Origin: G963664115 sp965216035
GTDB lineage: Bacteria; Acidobacteriota; Terriglobia; 20CM-2-55-15
Direction of reading: 5' to 3'
Length of the DNA: 64,000 nt
NCBI GenBank assembly: GCA_965216035.1
Contig: CBDCFM010000019.1
Span: 124,001 to 188,000, forward strand
Below are positions 52,462-61,346 of the stretch, one piece after another. The stretch's first letter is position 1. Every line of letters begins with the position of its first letter. The notes under the pieces were generated by a model. That model was not told the DNA's origin and made no database searches. It saw only the letters and a program-made list of their open reading frames with translations. The translations under genes were made by a program, and so were the position numbers.

Positions 52462-53879
52462 ATGGGGCCAATCTCGCTGACGTCGCTCTACTGGTCCCCG
52501 AACTGATTCTGGTTGGCATGGCCCTCGCCTTGATTGTCCTCGCACGACGTGTCCGGAACACACCGGTCGCGGGGATCGGGACCGTCCTTGCTGCGCTGGC
52601 TGCTGCTCTGGCCGCGGTCTGGGCGTTGTCGGAGGGTGCGCGGATCGGGTTCGGCGGCACGCTGATTCTGGACGGCTACTCCCAGTTCTTCAAGGTGGTC
52701 ATTGCTACCACTCTGGCCCTGGTCGCCCTTCTTTCCGCGAGGAGCCACGACACGAAAGAGGTTCCGCGCGGCGAGTACCATGCACTGCTCCTGTTGGCTG
52801 GGACGGGGATGATGCTCTCAGTTTCATCGATGGACCTGCTGACCCTCTATCTGGGTTTGGAGCTTATGACGCTATGCTCCTACATTCTGGTCGGGATCGC
52901 GGTGGACAGACCGACGTCAAACGAGGCTGCAATCAAGTATTTCCTTCTAGGGTCCTTCGCTTCGGCCCTGCTTCTCTATGGAATTGCGCTGACGTATGGC
53001 CTGACGGGCGCGACGGAGTATCGGGCCATTACCGCGGCGATTACCGGTCAGGGGCAGGCGAGTAATCCGCTTCTGTTAGTGGCCATCGGACTGGTGGCCG
53101 CTGGGCTGGCCTTCAAGGTTGCGGCGGTGCCGTTCCATGCCTGGGCGCCAGACGCTTACCAAGGGGCTAGCGCGCCGGTCGCGAGCTTCCTGGCGGCCGG
53201 CTCCAAGGCCGTTGGCCTGGCTGCCCTGGGACGGGTCACCCTGGCCGCTTTCGGCTCCGAAGCCTACGTCCTGTCGCTGGTGCTGGCGGGGTTTGCCGCC
53301 CTCTCGATTATCGTCGGGAGCATCGTGGCCCTGGCCCAGACCGACATGAAACGTTTGTTGGCGTATTCTTCCATCGCGCACGCGGGATACGCCCTGATGG
53401 GCCTCGTTGCCGGGACACCAGAAGGGGCGTCCGCAACGATGACCTATGCGTTCTTCTACGTCTTCATGACACTGGGCACCTTCGGCGTGGTCATCGCTCT
53501 GGGCGAGCGCGGCCAAACCCTGGACGGCTACAAGGGCCTGGCCCGGCAGAAGCCCGGGATCGCCGCTGTCATGTTACTTTTTCTCTTGTCTCTGACCGGC
53601 ATCCCTCCAACGGGGGGGTTCGTCGCCAAGTTTGTCGTTGTCCTGAGCGCTGTGAGCGCAGGCTACGTGGGACTGGCGGTGCTTGCGGTGGCGTGCAGCG
53701 TGATTTCAGCATTTGTTTACATGCGGGTAGCCGTCTTCATGTACATGAGAGAGCCGGAGGAGCCGGCACCTTTGAGATTACCTGTTGCAGTGTTCGCAGC
53801 ACTCGCCATAGCCGCTCTCGTCACTTTGCTCGGCGGGATCTCCCCGGGAAGCTTGACGGTTTGGGCAGTCTCGCCGTGA
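52458..53879 (+). CDS. nuoN: NADH-quinone oxidoreductase subunit N
   Basis: The product is 473 aa and is typical NuoN: LTLYLGLELMTLCSYILVG (TM5 Glu), LAFKVAAVPFHAWAPDAYQG (TM7 Lys) and SFLAAGSKAVGLAALGRV (TM8 Lys), then DMKRLLAYSSIAHAGYALMG. It is the antiporter-like subunit proximal to NuoK in standard complexes. It closes the first half of the operon; 50 bases separate it from nuoA, the largest gap besides the nuoA-nuoB one. Confidence 0.95.
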   Translation: MNGANLADVALLVPELILVGMALALIVLARRVRNTPVAGIGTVLAALAAALAAVWALSEGARIGFGGTLILDGYSQFFKVVIATTLALVALLSARSHDTKEVPRGEYHALLLLAGTGMMLSVSSMDLLTLYLGLELMTLCSYILVGIAVDRPTSNEAAIKYFLLGSFASALLLYGIALTYGLTGATEYRAITAAITGQGQASNPLLLVAIGLVAAGLAFKVAAVPFHAWAPDAYQGASAPVASFLAAGSKAVGLAALGRVTLAAFGSEAYVLSLVLAGFAALSIIVGSIVALAQTDMKRLLAYSSIAHAGYALMGLVAGTPEGASATMTYAFFYVFMTLGTFGVVIALGERGQTLDGYKGLARQKPGIAAVMLLFLLSLTGIPPTGGFVAKFVVVLSAVSAGYVGLAVLAVACSVISAFVYMRVAVFMYMREPEEPAPLRLPVAVFAALAIAALVTLLGGISPGSLTVWAVSP

Positions 53880-53929
53880 CGCCGGCGCGGTGTCGCCGTG
53901 ATTCGGGCAATGATGTACACTAACGACCT

Positions 53930-54283
53930 ATGAACGAATACATTGGGATCGCAGTCACTTTCGTTCTGGCCGCAGGGATTGCGGGCTTGATGGTCTTCCT
54001 GGGCTCCACGCTGGGAAAGAAGAATCCCTCACCCGAAAAGTTGTCGCCGTTCGAATGTGGGCAGGAGCCTTTTTCCCTCCCGATAGGCCGACTGGCAATC
54101 AAGTTCTATCTGACCGCAATTCTGTTCATCCCTTTCGACGTCGAGCTTGTGTTCCTCTATCCGTGGGCTGTGCTGTACCGCCAACTGGGGATGTTGGGAC
54201 TGGTCGAAATGGGAATCTTTCTGGGCATCCTGATGGCGGGCTACGTTTACGCCTGGGACAATGGCGCTCTTGACTGGCAATGA
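53930..54283 (+). CDS. nuoA: NADH-quinone oxidoreductase subunit A
   Basis: The product is 117 aa with three helices. Conserved features: the acidic/Cys loop PFECGQEPFSLPIGRLAIKF and the second helix FDVELVFLYPWAV. The stop codon is the first base pair of a 10-bp tandem repeat (54269 onward). NuoA lies next to the quinone chamber. Confidence 0.95.
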   Translation: MNEYIGIAVTFVLAAGIAGLMVFLGSTLGKKNPSPEKLSPFECGQEPFSLPIGRLAIKFYLTAILFIPFDVELVFLYPWAVLYRQLGMLGLVEMGIFLGILMAGYVYAWDNGALDWQ

Positions 54284-54318
54284 CTGGCAATGACTGGCAA
54301 TAACTGGCAATGACTCGC
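54269..54318. repeat. 10-bp tandem repeat at the nuoA stop
   Basis: The unit GACTGGCAAT occurs about five times, the last two with single changes (TAACTGGCAA, GACTCGCAGT). The first copy contains the last codons and stop of nuoA. The stretch up to nuoB at 54356 has no gene. Confidence 0.85.
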
Positions 54319-54355
54319 AGTGCTGGGTCATCAACTCGCAATTCTCTGAATTAAT

Positions 54356-54859
54356 ATGTTCAGCGATTCATCGTTTCTAACAAGCCGGCTCGACGACGCG
54401 ATCGGCTGGGCCCGAAAGTACTCAATCTTTCAGTATCCGTTCGTGACTGCGTGCTGCGGGATGGAGTACATGGCAACGGCCTGCTCTCACTACGACGTGG
54501 ACCGCTTCGGAGCGGGCTTTCCAAGATTCTCTCCCCGTCAGGCGGACGTGCTTTTCGTCGTCGGTACGATCAGCCACAAGATGGCACCGGTCCTCAAACG
54601 CATCCATGAGCAGATGGCGGAACCCAAGTGGGTCGTTGCTTTCGGCGTGTGCGTGTGCACGGGTGGTTTTTATGACAACTACGCAACTGTGATGGGCATC
54701 GACACGATCATGCCGGTGGACGTGTACATACCCGGATGCCCCCCGCGGCCGGAGATGGTCCTCGACGGCCTGATGAAGCTCCAGGACAAGATCCAGGAGC
54801 ATGGGGTCAACGGCAAACGCGCTGAGCCTGAACCGCGTCCGGAACTGTTTGAAGCATGA
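54356..54859 (+). CDS. nuoB: NADH-quinone oxidoreductase subunit B (N2 cluster)
   Basis: The product is 167 aa. Ligands of the terminal [4Fe-4S] cluster N2 are visible: adjacent Cys33-Cys34 in TACCGMEYMA, Cys99 in FGVCVCTGGFYDN and Cys128 in PGCPPRPE. NuoB hands electrons to quinone. It ends by ATGA overlap with nuoC. The C-terminal tail is short and charged. Confidence 0.96.
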   Translation: MFSDSSFLTSRLDDAIGWARKYSIFQYPFVTACCGMEYMATACSHYDVDRFGAGFPRFSPRQADVLFVVGTISHKMAPVLKRIHEQMAEPKWVVAFGVCVCTGGFYDNYATVMGIDTIMPVDVYIPGCPPRPEMVLDGLMKLQDKIQEHGVNGKRAEPEPRPELFEA

Positions 54860-55437
54860 ATACCGCCTCTTTGATCGAGTCGGTCACTGGCCGTTATCCC
54901 GCTGCGGTGATTTCGTCCCACGCCTACCGGGGCGACGCAACGGTGGCTGTCCGTCCGAAGAGCCTCGTCGAGGTGGCGCGGTTTCTCAAGGAGGACCCAG
55001 CCTTACAAATGAATTTCCTCATGGATCTGACCGCCGTCGACTACTCCGCTTTCGGGAAACACCCAAAGCCCGCTTTCTTCGCTTCTTCGGGAGTGGCAGT
55101 GCAGCCATCTACCGAGATCCCGGATGAGGATCCGTGGCCCGGCCCTCCAGGCGAAGGACGGTTTGGGGTCGTGTACCACTTCTTCTCGACCGCCCACAAG
55201 CATCGACTGCGGCTGGTTGTACCGGTGGAAGAGAGTGTTGCTGAGGTGGATTCGCTGACCGCTTTGTGGCCGGGTGCCGATTGGTATGAGCGGGAGGTCT
55301 GGGACATGTTCGGGATCCGCTTCACAGGACATCCGAACCTGAAGCGCATTCTCATGTACGACGAGTTCGAAGGCCATCCGCTACGGAAGGACTATCCCGT
55401 CAAGAAGCGTCAACCGCTGATTGGACCGACCAACTAG
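54856..55437 (+). CDS. nuoC: NADH-quinone oxidoreductase subunit C
   Basis: The product is 193 aa, the 30-kDa-type subunit. The conserved block is SLTALWPGADWYEREVWDMF followed by GIRFTGHPNLKRILMYDEFE and HPLRKDYPV. A residue stretch of about 20 (FFASSGVAVQPSTEIPDEDP) inserted in the N-terminal half is longer than in many homologues. It is separate from nuoD, unlike the CD fusion of enterobacteria. Confidence 0.95.
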   Translation: MNTASLIESVTGRYPAAVISSHAYRGDATVAVRPKSLVEVARFLKEDPALQMNFLMDLTAVDYSAFGKHPKPAFFASSGVAVQPSTEIPDEDPWPGPPGEGRFGVVYHFFSTAHKHRLRLVVPVEESVAEVDSLTALWPGADWYEREVWDMFGIRFTGHPNLKRILMYDEFEGHPLRKDYPVKKRQPLIGPTN

Positions 55438-55446
55438 CCGCGTTCC

Positions 55447-56829
55447 ATGGAAAAGAATATCCCATCGCCGGAGACGGCGCCGACACCCCCGGGCGAGCTG
55501 GGGGAACTCGAAACGCGGGACATGCTCCTGAACGTGGGTCCCGCTCACCCCGCCATGCACGGGATCATCCGGATCGTAGCTAAGCTCGACGGAGAGCAGA
55601 TCGAAGATGCCGATGTAGAGATCGGCTACCTTCACCGCGGTTTCGAGAAAATGGCTGAAACCGTCGACTACAACGGCGTCATGCCCTACACCGACAGGCT
55701 CAACTATGTCTCGCCGCTGATCAACAACATGGGCTATTGCATGGCTGTGGAAAAGCTCCTCGGAATCTCGGTCCCGGAGCGCTGCCATTACGTTCGGGTC
55801 ATTGTTTCCGAGATTTCAAGGCTCTCGGATCACCTGACCTGCGTGGGTGCGACCGCCATGGAGTTGGGGGCTTTCAGCGTCTTTCTTTACATGATCAAGG
55901 CCCGGGAGTACCTGTGGGATTTGGTGGAGATGGTAACCGGGGCCCGGTTGACGGTCAGTTACTGCCGGGTGGGCGGCGTCAAAGCGGATCTTCCCGATGA
56001 CTTCGCCGAACCGTGCCGCAAGGCCTTTGAGGAAACCCGCAAGGTCCTCGTTGAGGCGGATGGGCTCCTCACGCGCAATCGCATTTTCACTGACCGCATG
56101 GACGGAACAGGCGTGATCTCGGCGGACCACGCCATTAGCTACGGGATCACTGGCCCCTTCCTGCGTGCGACCGGCTCGGACTACGACGTGCGCAAAGACT
56201 GCCCTTACGCCGTCTACGACCGGATACCCTTCGACGTGCCGGTGGGTAGCAAGGGCGACAACATGGACCGGTATCTCGTGCGCATGGAGGAAATGCAGCA
56301 GTCCATGCGCATCGTGGAAACGGCGCTCGCCGACATACCGCCCGGCCCGGTAATGGTCAACCCTGAGACCGGGGTCCCCATCCCGGCCGCCCAAATGGTG
56401 GACCTCGCTAAAGTCGGCGACATCGGAGCCTTTGCAGGCCGGTCCGCCTCGGTCGGTCCAACACTGGAGGGCGCCAGTCGTGACGAACGCCCGTCAATTG
56501 CTGCGGATGAGAAGCGCGTTTTTCTGCCGTCCAAAGAGGACACCTACGGCAACATCGAGGGGCTCATGAACCACTTCAAGCTGGTCATGTTGGGCCACGG
56601 CGTGCGCCCCCCAAAAGGCGAAGTCTATTTCCCGGTTGAAGGCGCCAACGGTGAACTCGGATTCTACGTAATCAGCGACGGAGAGGGACAGCCCTACCGG
56701 GTCCGGGTGCGCCCGCCCTGCTTCGCTATCATGTCGGCCCTGCCCGAGCTCCTGATCGGGGACATGATTGCCGACATGGTTCCCACCTTTGGGTCGGTGA
56801 ACATGATCGGCGGAGAACTCGACCGGTGA
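55447..56829 (+). CDS. nuoD: NADH-quinone oxidoreductase subunit D
   Basis: The product is 460 aa, somewhat above the usual 400-420. Quinone-pocket and fold motifs: NVGPAHPAMHGIIRIVAKLD (the conserved HP loop), EIGYLHRGFEKMAE, YTDRLNYVSPLINNMGYCMA, and the C-terminal PPCFAIMSALPELLIGDMIA. An insertion of roughly 45 residues around 320-365 (AKVGDIGAFAGRSASVGPTL to FLPSKEDTYG) accounts for the extra length. It is paired with nuoC and overlaps the nuoEF start by GTGA. Confidence 0.95.
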   Translation: MEKNIPSPETAPTPPGELGELETRDMLLNVGPAHPAMHGIIRIVAKLDGEQIEDADVEIGYLHRGFEKMAETVDYNGVMPYTDRLNYVSPLINNMGYCMAVEKLLGISVPERCHYVRVIVSEISRLSDHLTCVGATAMELGAFSVFLYMIKAREYLWDLVEMVTGARLTVSYCRVGGVKADLPDDFAEPCRKAFEETRKVLVEADGLLTRNRIFTDRMDGTGVISADHAISYGITGPFLRATGSDYDVRKDCPYAVYDRIPFDVPVGSKGDNMDRYLVRMEEMQQSMRIVETALADIPPGPVMVNPETGVPIPAAQMVDLAKVGDIGAFAGRSASVGPTLEGASRDERPSIAADEKRVFLPSKEDTYGNIEGLMNHFKLVMLGHGVRPPKGEVYFPVEGANGELGFYVISDGEGQPYRVRVRPPCFAIMSALPELLIGDMIADMVPTFGSVNMIGGELDR

Positions 56830-58622
56830 CTCTCCGGGAACTCGACGGCGCAGCAGGGGAAATCCTCAAACGCTACGAGTACCCGAAGGCAGCGATGCTG
56901 CCTGTCTTGTGGCTCATCCAGCAGAACCAGGGCTACGTATCTCCAGAGGCAGAAGCCTGGGTGGGCCGCCTTCTTGGCGTTTCTATCGCCCACGTACGCG
57001 AGGCGGTCTCGTTTTACAATATGTTCCATATCCAGCCGGTGGGACGGCGGGAACTTCGGGTCTGCACGAGCCTGCCATGCCGCCTTCGCGGGGCCGCCGA
57101 TTTGCTGGATCGCGTCAAGGATGGGTTAAAGATCAGCCCGGGTGAGACCACGCCCGACCAGGAGGTGACTCTCACCGAGGTCGAGTGCTTGTGTGCATGC
57201 GAGATGGCGCCCATGGCCCAGCTCGACGAACGTTTTGTCGGCCCAATCGACGGTGGGTCCGTAGCGACACTCATTCAGGACGCGCTGGGCGAGCCCGGAA
57301 ACCCGGAGTCGACCCCCGAGCCGGAGCCCTATATCTGCTCGGACGGACCGGTGCTATCCACACGCTTCAAAGATTCGGAGGGAACCTGGTTCGAGGGCTA
57401 CGTCGCCGATGCCGGATACGCCGCGTCCCGGCAGGTCCTCACCTCCATGACGCCGGACCAGGTGGTCGAACAGGTCTCCAAGGCCAACCTTCGCGGTCTG
57501 GGCGGTGCGGGATTTCCGGCGAGCAGGAAGTGGTCCTTTATTCCCAAGGATTCGACCCAGCCCAAGTACCTCGTAGTCAACGCGGACGAAGGCGAACCCG
57601 GAACGTTCAAGGACCGCTACATTCTGGAACGGGACCCGCATGCCCTCATCGAGGGCATGATCATCGCGGCCTTTGCGATAGACAGTCATAAGGCTTACGT
57701 CTACATTCGGGGCGAGTATTTCAGGCCCGCCAAGCGCTTGCAACGCGCCATCGACGAGGCTTATAGCAAGAATTGGCTGGGCAAGAATATCCAGGGGACG
57801 GGTTTTGACCTCGACGTGGTCATCCATCGCGGCGCCGGCGCCTACATTTGCGGTGAAGAGACCGCGCTCCTGTCGTCGCTTGAGGGCGGAAAAGGCTTTC
57901 CCAAGATCAAACCCCCATTTCCCGCTATTTCGGGCCTCTTCAAATGCCCCACGATCGTCAACAATGTGGAGACCCTGGCCTGCGTTCCTTTTATCATGCG
58001 CAACGGTGCTGAACGCTTTGCCGAAATAGGTTCCGACACCCAGGGCGGAACACGTCTGTTCTGTGTGAGCGGGCACGTGGTCCGGCCCGGCGTCTACGAG
58101 GCATCGGTCAGTGTCACCCTGCGGGAACTGATCGAGCAGTATGCCGGAGGTGTCCGCGATGGCAAGAAGCTTAAGGCCGTCATTCCCGGGGGAATTTCAG
58201 CCAAGATTCTTACAGCTGATGAGATTGATGTGGGCATGGATTTCAACTCGCTCATGGCCGCCGGATCAATGGCCGGATCCGGGGGCGTGATCGTCATGGA
58301 TGAAACGACCTCCATGGTTGAGGCACTCGAGTCCGCGGCGCGGTTCTTCGCCGATGAGTCCTGCGGACAGTGTTCGCCCTGCCGTGAGGGGACCGGCTGG
58401 GTACATCGCATCGTCGACCGCATCACCGAGGGGCGGGGACGAATCGAGGATCTGGACGACCTTCTCGCTATCGCAGGCGACATGGAAGGCACCACGATCT
58501 GCGTTTTTGCCGACGCGGCGGCCTGGCCGGTGCAGTCATACATCATGAAATTCAGGGACGAGTTCGAGGATTACATCCGCTCCGGTCAGCGGGTCCGGGG
58601 AAAGGAGGCCGCGCATGCCTAA
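56826..58622 (+). CDS. nuoEF: NuoE-NuoF fusion (NADH-oxidising flavoprotein subunits)
   Basis: The product is 598 aa starting at GTG. Residues about 1-165 are NuoE, with [2Fe-2S] N1a ligands in VCTSLPCRLRG and ECLCACEMAP. An acidic linker (GNPESTPEPEP) joins to NuoF from about 175: FMN/NADH motifs RGLGGAGFPASRKW, NADEGEPGTFKDRY, GAGAYICGEETALLSSLEGG, and the N3 [4Fe-4S] ligands SCGQCSPCREGT. The fusion is a single unbroken frame. Standard operons have separate nuoE and nuoF. Function should be NADH oxidation and electron entry. Confidence 0.96.
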   Translation: MTLRELDGAAGEILKRYEYPKAAMLPVLWLIQQNQGYVSPEAEAWVGRLLGVSIAHVREAVSFYNMFHIQPVGRRELRVCTSLPCRLRGAADLLDRVKDGLKISPGETTPDQEVTLTEVECLCACEMAPMAQLDERFVGPIDGGSVATLIQDALGEPGNPESTPEPEPYICSDGPVLSTRFKDSEGTWFEGYVADAGYAASRQVLTSMTPDQVVEQVSKANLRGLGGAGFPASRKWSFIPKDSTQPKYLVVNADEGEPGTFKDRYILERDPHALIEGMIIAAFAIDSHKAYVYIRGEYFRPAKRLQRAIDEAYSKNWLGKNIQGTGFDLDVVIHRGAGAYICGEETALLSSLEGGKGFPKIKPPFPAISGLFKCPTIVNNVETLACVPFIMRNGAERFAEIGSDTQGGTRLFCVSGHVVRPGVYEASVSVTLRELIEQYAGGVRDGKKLKAVIPGGISAKILTADEIDVGMDFNSLMAAGSMAGSGGVIVMDETTSMVEALESAARFFADESCGQCSPCREGTGWVHRIVDRITEGRGRIEDLDDLLAIAGDMEGTTICVFADAAAWPVQSYIMKFRDEFEDYIRSGQRVRGKEAAHA

Positions 58623-60258
58623 GCTCAGCATTGACGGCCGCGAAGTGAGCGTCGCCGCGGGAACTACGGTCATCCAGGCGGCGGAAACGTTGGGAATTTT
58701 CATTCCGCGCTACTGCTACCACCCCGGTCTCTCGATCGCGGGCAACTGCCGTATCTGCCTCGTCGAAGTGGAGAAATCCCCCAAGCTCCAGATCGCTTGC
58801 AACACTCCGGTGAGCGAGGGGATGGTTGTTCACACTCAGAGCGACCCGGCCCAGGACGGACGACGCGCAGTACTGGAGTTCCTCCTCGCCAACCACCCGC
58901 TCGACTGCCCGGTCTGCGACCAGTCCGGCGAGTGCGACTTGCAGAATTTCTACCTGAACTTCGGCCTCTACAATCCGCGCTTCAGGGAACATAAGGTCAA
59001 GAAGCAGAAGGCTGTGACGCTCGGCCCCTACGTCATGCTGGACCAGGAACGCTGTATCCTCTGTTCCCGGTGCGTGCGCTTCACAGACGAAATCACCCAG
59101 ACCGGCGAGTTCGGCATCTTCAATCGCGGAGACCGCGCCGAGCTGGGGCTGTACCCTGGCGAGGAACTCGACAATCCCTATTCGACCAACGTAGTCGACA
59201 TCTGCCCAGTTGGTGCGCTGACCGAACGGAAGTTCCGTTTCAAGACGCGGGTCTGGTACCTCTCCAGCGCCCCAACCGTCTGCAACGGTTGCAGCCAGGG
59301 CTGCAACATGGACATGCATTACGTTCTGGACCGCCCTCACCTGAACGATGGCGCGCGGCTGCTGCGTGTGAAGCCCCGTTACAACCCGGATGTAAACCAA
59401 TGGTGGTTGTGCGATGAAGGGCGCTACGGCCTTGATTGGATCGACCAGGCGCGACTTCGGAAGGTCCGCGGGCCGTCCTCTCAGGGCGCCGGGACTCAAA
59501 ATGCCGAGGTTGCAGCCAATACGACGTGGGACGAGGCGCTTCGAACGATCTCGGCGGCGCTCTCGGTCGTGCCCAAGGGACGGATTGGGGTGATCGCCTC
59601 AGCCCAACTCACCAGCGAAGAACTGTTTCTGATCCGGGAGATTTTCCAGCGCAGCCTGGGCGCCCAGGTCAGTGCCTCTGTTCCTGAAAAGCCAGGCTCC
59701 TCGGATGATTTCCTGATCAAGTCGGATAAGAACCCGAACACCTTGGGAGCGGGGCTGTTGGGCTTGTCCGGTCCGGACGGGCCCGATGCAGGTCAGATCC
59801 TGGGCGAGGCCCTCGCCGGGAACCTTGATGCCTTGTGGGTGATCGGGCACGACCTGGTCGAACTCTTCGGGGAAGAGAGAGTCAGCCAACTTCGAGACAA
59901 GGTGGGTCTGGTCGTCTTCTCCGGAACGAACGAAAACCGGACGGTGGGGTTGGCCCATTGGGTCTTGCCGAGCGCGGCATATGTGGAAAAAGACGGGACA
60001 TTCGTCAACTGCCACGGACGCATTCAGCGAATTGGCCAGGCGTTTCCGCCGCTCGACGACTCCCGTGAGGACTGGCGCATCTTTCTGGAACTGGCCCGGC
60101 TGCTGAAGCTCGACCTCGACTGGCAGGAACCCAAGGACATCTTCGTGGGCCTGGCCGCGACCGAAGCATCTTTCGCGGGATTGAGCTATGAGACGATCGG
60201 AGATCAGGGAGCGGCACTCGGGCCAACCGAGCCCGCCGAAGAGGTGTCCGCCACGTGA
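58615..60258 (+). CDS. nuoG: NADH-quinone oxidoreductase subunit G (short form)
   Basis: The product is 547 aa. N1b [2Fe-2S] ligands CYHPGLSIAGNCRIC, N5 ligands HPLDCPVCDQSGEC, N4 ligands RCILCSRCVRF and DICPVGAL, and a further VCNGCSQGCNM set are present. The molybdopterin-oxidoreductase-like C-terminal region is shortened (RIGVIASAQLTSEELFLIRE to the end), so the subunit is much smaller than the 900-aa enterobacterial form. It overlaps the nuoEF stop by eight bases. Confidence 0.94.
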   Translation: MPKLSIDGREVSVAAGTTVIQAAETLGIFIPRYCYHPGLSIAGNCRICLVEVEKSPKLQIACNTPVSEGMVVHTQSDPAQDGRRAVLEFLLANHPLDCPVCDQSGECDLQNFYLNFGLYNPRFREHKVKKQKAVTLGPYVMLDQERCILCSRCVRFTDEITQTGEFGIFNRGDRAELGLYPGEELDNPYSTNVVDICPVGALTERKFRFKTRVWYLSSAPTVCNGCSQGCNMDMHYVLDRPHLNDGARLLRVKPRYNPDVNQWWLCDEGRYGLDWIDQARLRKVRGPSSQGAGTQNAEVAANTTWDEALRTISAALSVVPKGRIGVIASAQLTSEELFLIREIFQRSLGAQVSASVPEKPGSSDDFLIKSDKNPNTLGAGLLGLSGPDGPDAGQILGEALAGNLDALWVIGHDLVELFGEERVSQLRDKVGLVVFSGTNENRTVGLAHWVLPSAAYVEKDGTFVNCHGRIQRIGQAFPPLDDSREDWRIFLELARLLKLDLDWQEPKDIFVGLAATEASFAGLSYETIGDQGAALGPTEPAEEVSAT

Positions 60259-61346
60259 TAGAAATTCTGCTGATAAAAATTGCGCTGGCGGGGATTGTTT
60301 TCTTCGTTGTCTTGAACTTCGCGGGGTTTCATACCTGGGCGGAGCGGAAACAGTCGGCTCTGATCCAGGATCGGATCGGGGCCAATCGGGCGGACATCTT
60401 CGGCTTTCGGATGCTGGGGCTCTTTCACGGCATCGCCGACGCAATCAAGATGTTTACCAAGGAGGACATCGTCCCGACTGGAGCTGACCGGACCCTCCAT
60501 ACCCTGGCCCCGTTCTTTTCAGTGTTCTTCGCCCTGGTGGCGTTCGCGGCGATCCCGTTTGGGGACACCCTTATTGTGGGAGATCGGGTCATTGAACTCC
60601 AGGTCGCCAAAATAGACGCGGCACTCCTCTACATCTTTGCCATGCTCTCGCTCGGGGTCTACGGGGTGATCCTCGCCGGCTTTGCCTCGCGCAACAACTA
60701 CGCAATCATGGGAAGCCTGCGGGCCACCGCACAGATGATTTCCTATGAAATCGCCCTGGGTGTCGCTGTCGTGGGCGTGATCATGGTTTACGGAACCATG
60801 GATCTGGCGGAACTGGTACGGGCTCAGGGGCAGCTGTTGGGTGGCTGGATACCTCTCTGGGGCATCGTCACCCAACCGGTAGCCTTCGTCGTATTTCTGA
60901 CCGCGGCACTGGCCGAAACCAAGCGGATGCCCTTCGACATGCCGGAAGGCGAATCGGAGATCATCGGGTATTTCGTGGAGTACAGCGGAATGAAGTTCGG
61001 GATGTTCTTCCTGACGGACTTCCTGGAGACAATCATGGTGGCCGGCTTATCGACCACGCTCTTCTTCGGAGGATGGCAGGTGCCCTTCCTAATGCCGGAT
61101 GGATTCCACTTCCCATGGGGAGCGGAAATTTTGATGTCCAATTGGGTCTACGTCCTGCTGGGTGTGGCCAGCTTTTCGACCAAGGTCGTGATTTTCTGCT
61201 GGATCTTCATGCAGCTTCGCTGGACCCTGCCGCGCTTCCGCTATGACCAGCTCATGAAATTGGGATGGCGGGGGCTGTTCCCGATCGCGGTGGCTAACAT
61301 CGTAGTCACGGCCGGGGTCCTGATGTTTTTTGGAGAGGGATTCTAG
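60255..61346 (+). CDS. nuoH: NADH-quinone oxidoreductase subunit H
   Basis: The product is 363 aa with about eight helices, starting at GTG. Conserved: NFAGFHTWAERKQSALIQDR with the matrix-facing Arg/Lys loop, GPNRADIFG-type sequence, the ETKRMPFDMPEGESEIIGYF acidic loop of the E-channel and a final helix IAVANIVVTAGVLMFF. NuoH forms the quinone-entry site and first proton path. No anomaly was seen. Confidence 0.95.
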   Translation: MIEILLIKIALAGIVFFVVLNFAGFHTWAERKQSALIQDRIGANRADIFGFRMLGLFHGIADAIKMFTKEDIVPTGADRTLHTLAPFFSVFFALVAFAAIPFGDTLIVGDRVIELQVAKIDAALLYIFAMLSLGVYGVILAGFASRNNYAIMGSLRATAQMISYEIALGVAVVGVIMVYGTMDLAELVRAQGQLLGGWIPLWGIVTQPVAFVVFLTAALAETKRMPFDMPEGESEIIGYFVEYSGMKFGMFFLTDFLETIMVAGLSTTLFFGGWQVPFLMPDGFHFPWGAEILMSNWVYVLLGVASFSTKVVIFCWIFMQLRWTLPRFRYDQLMKLGWRGLFPIAVANIVVTAGVLMFFGEGF

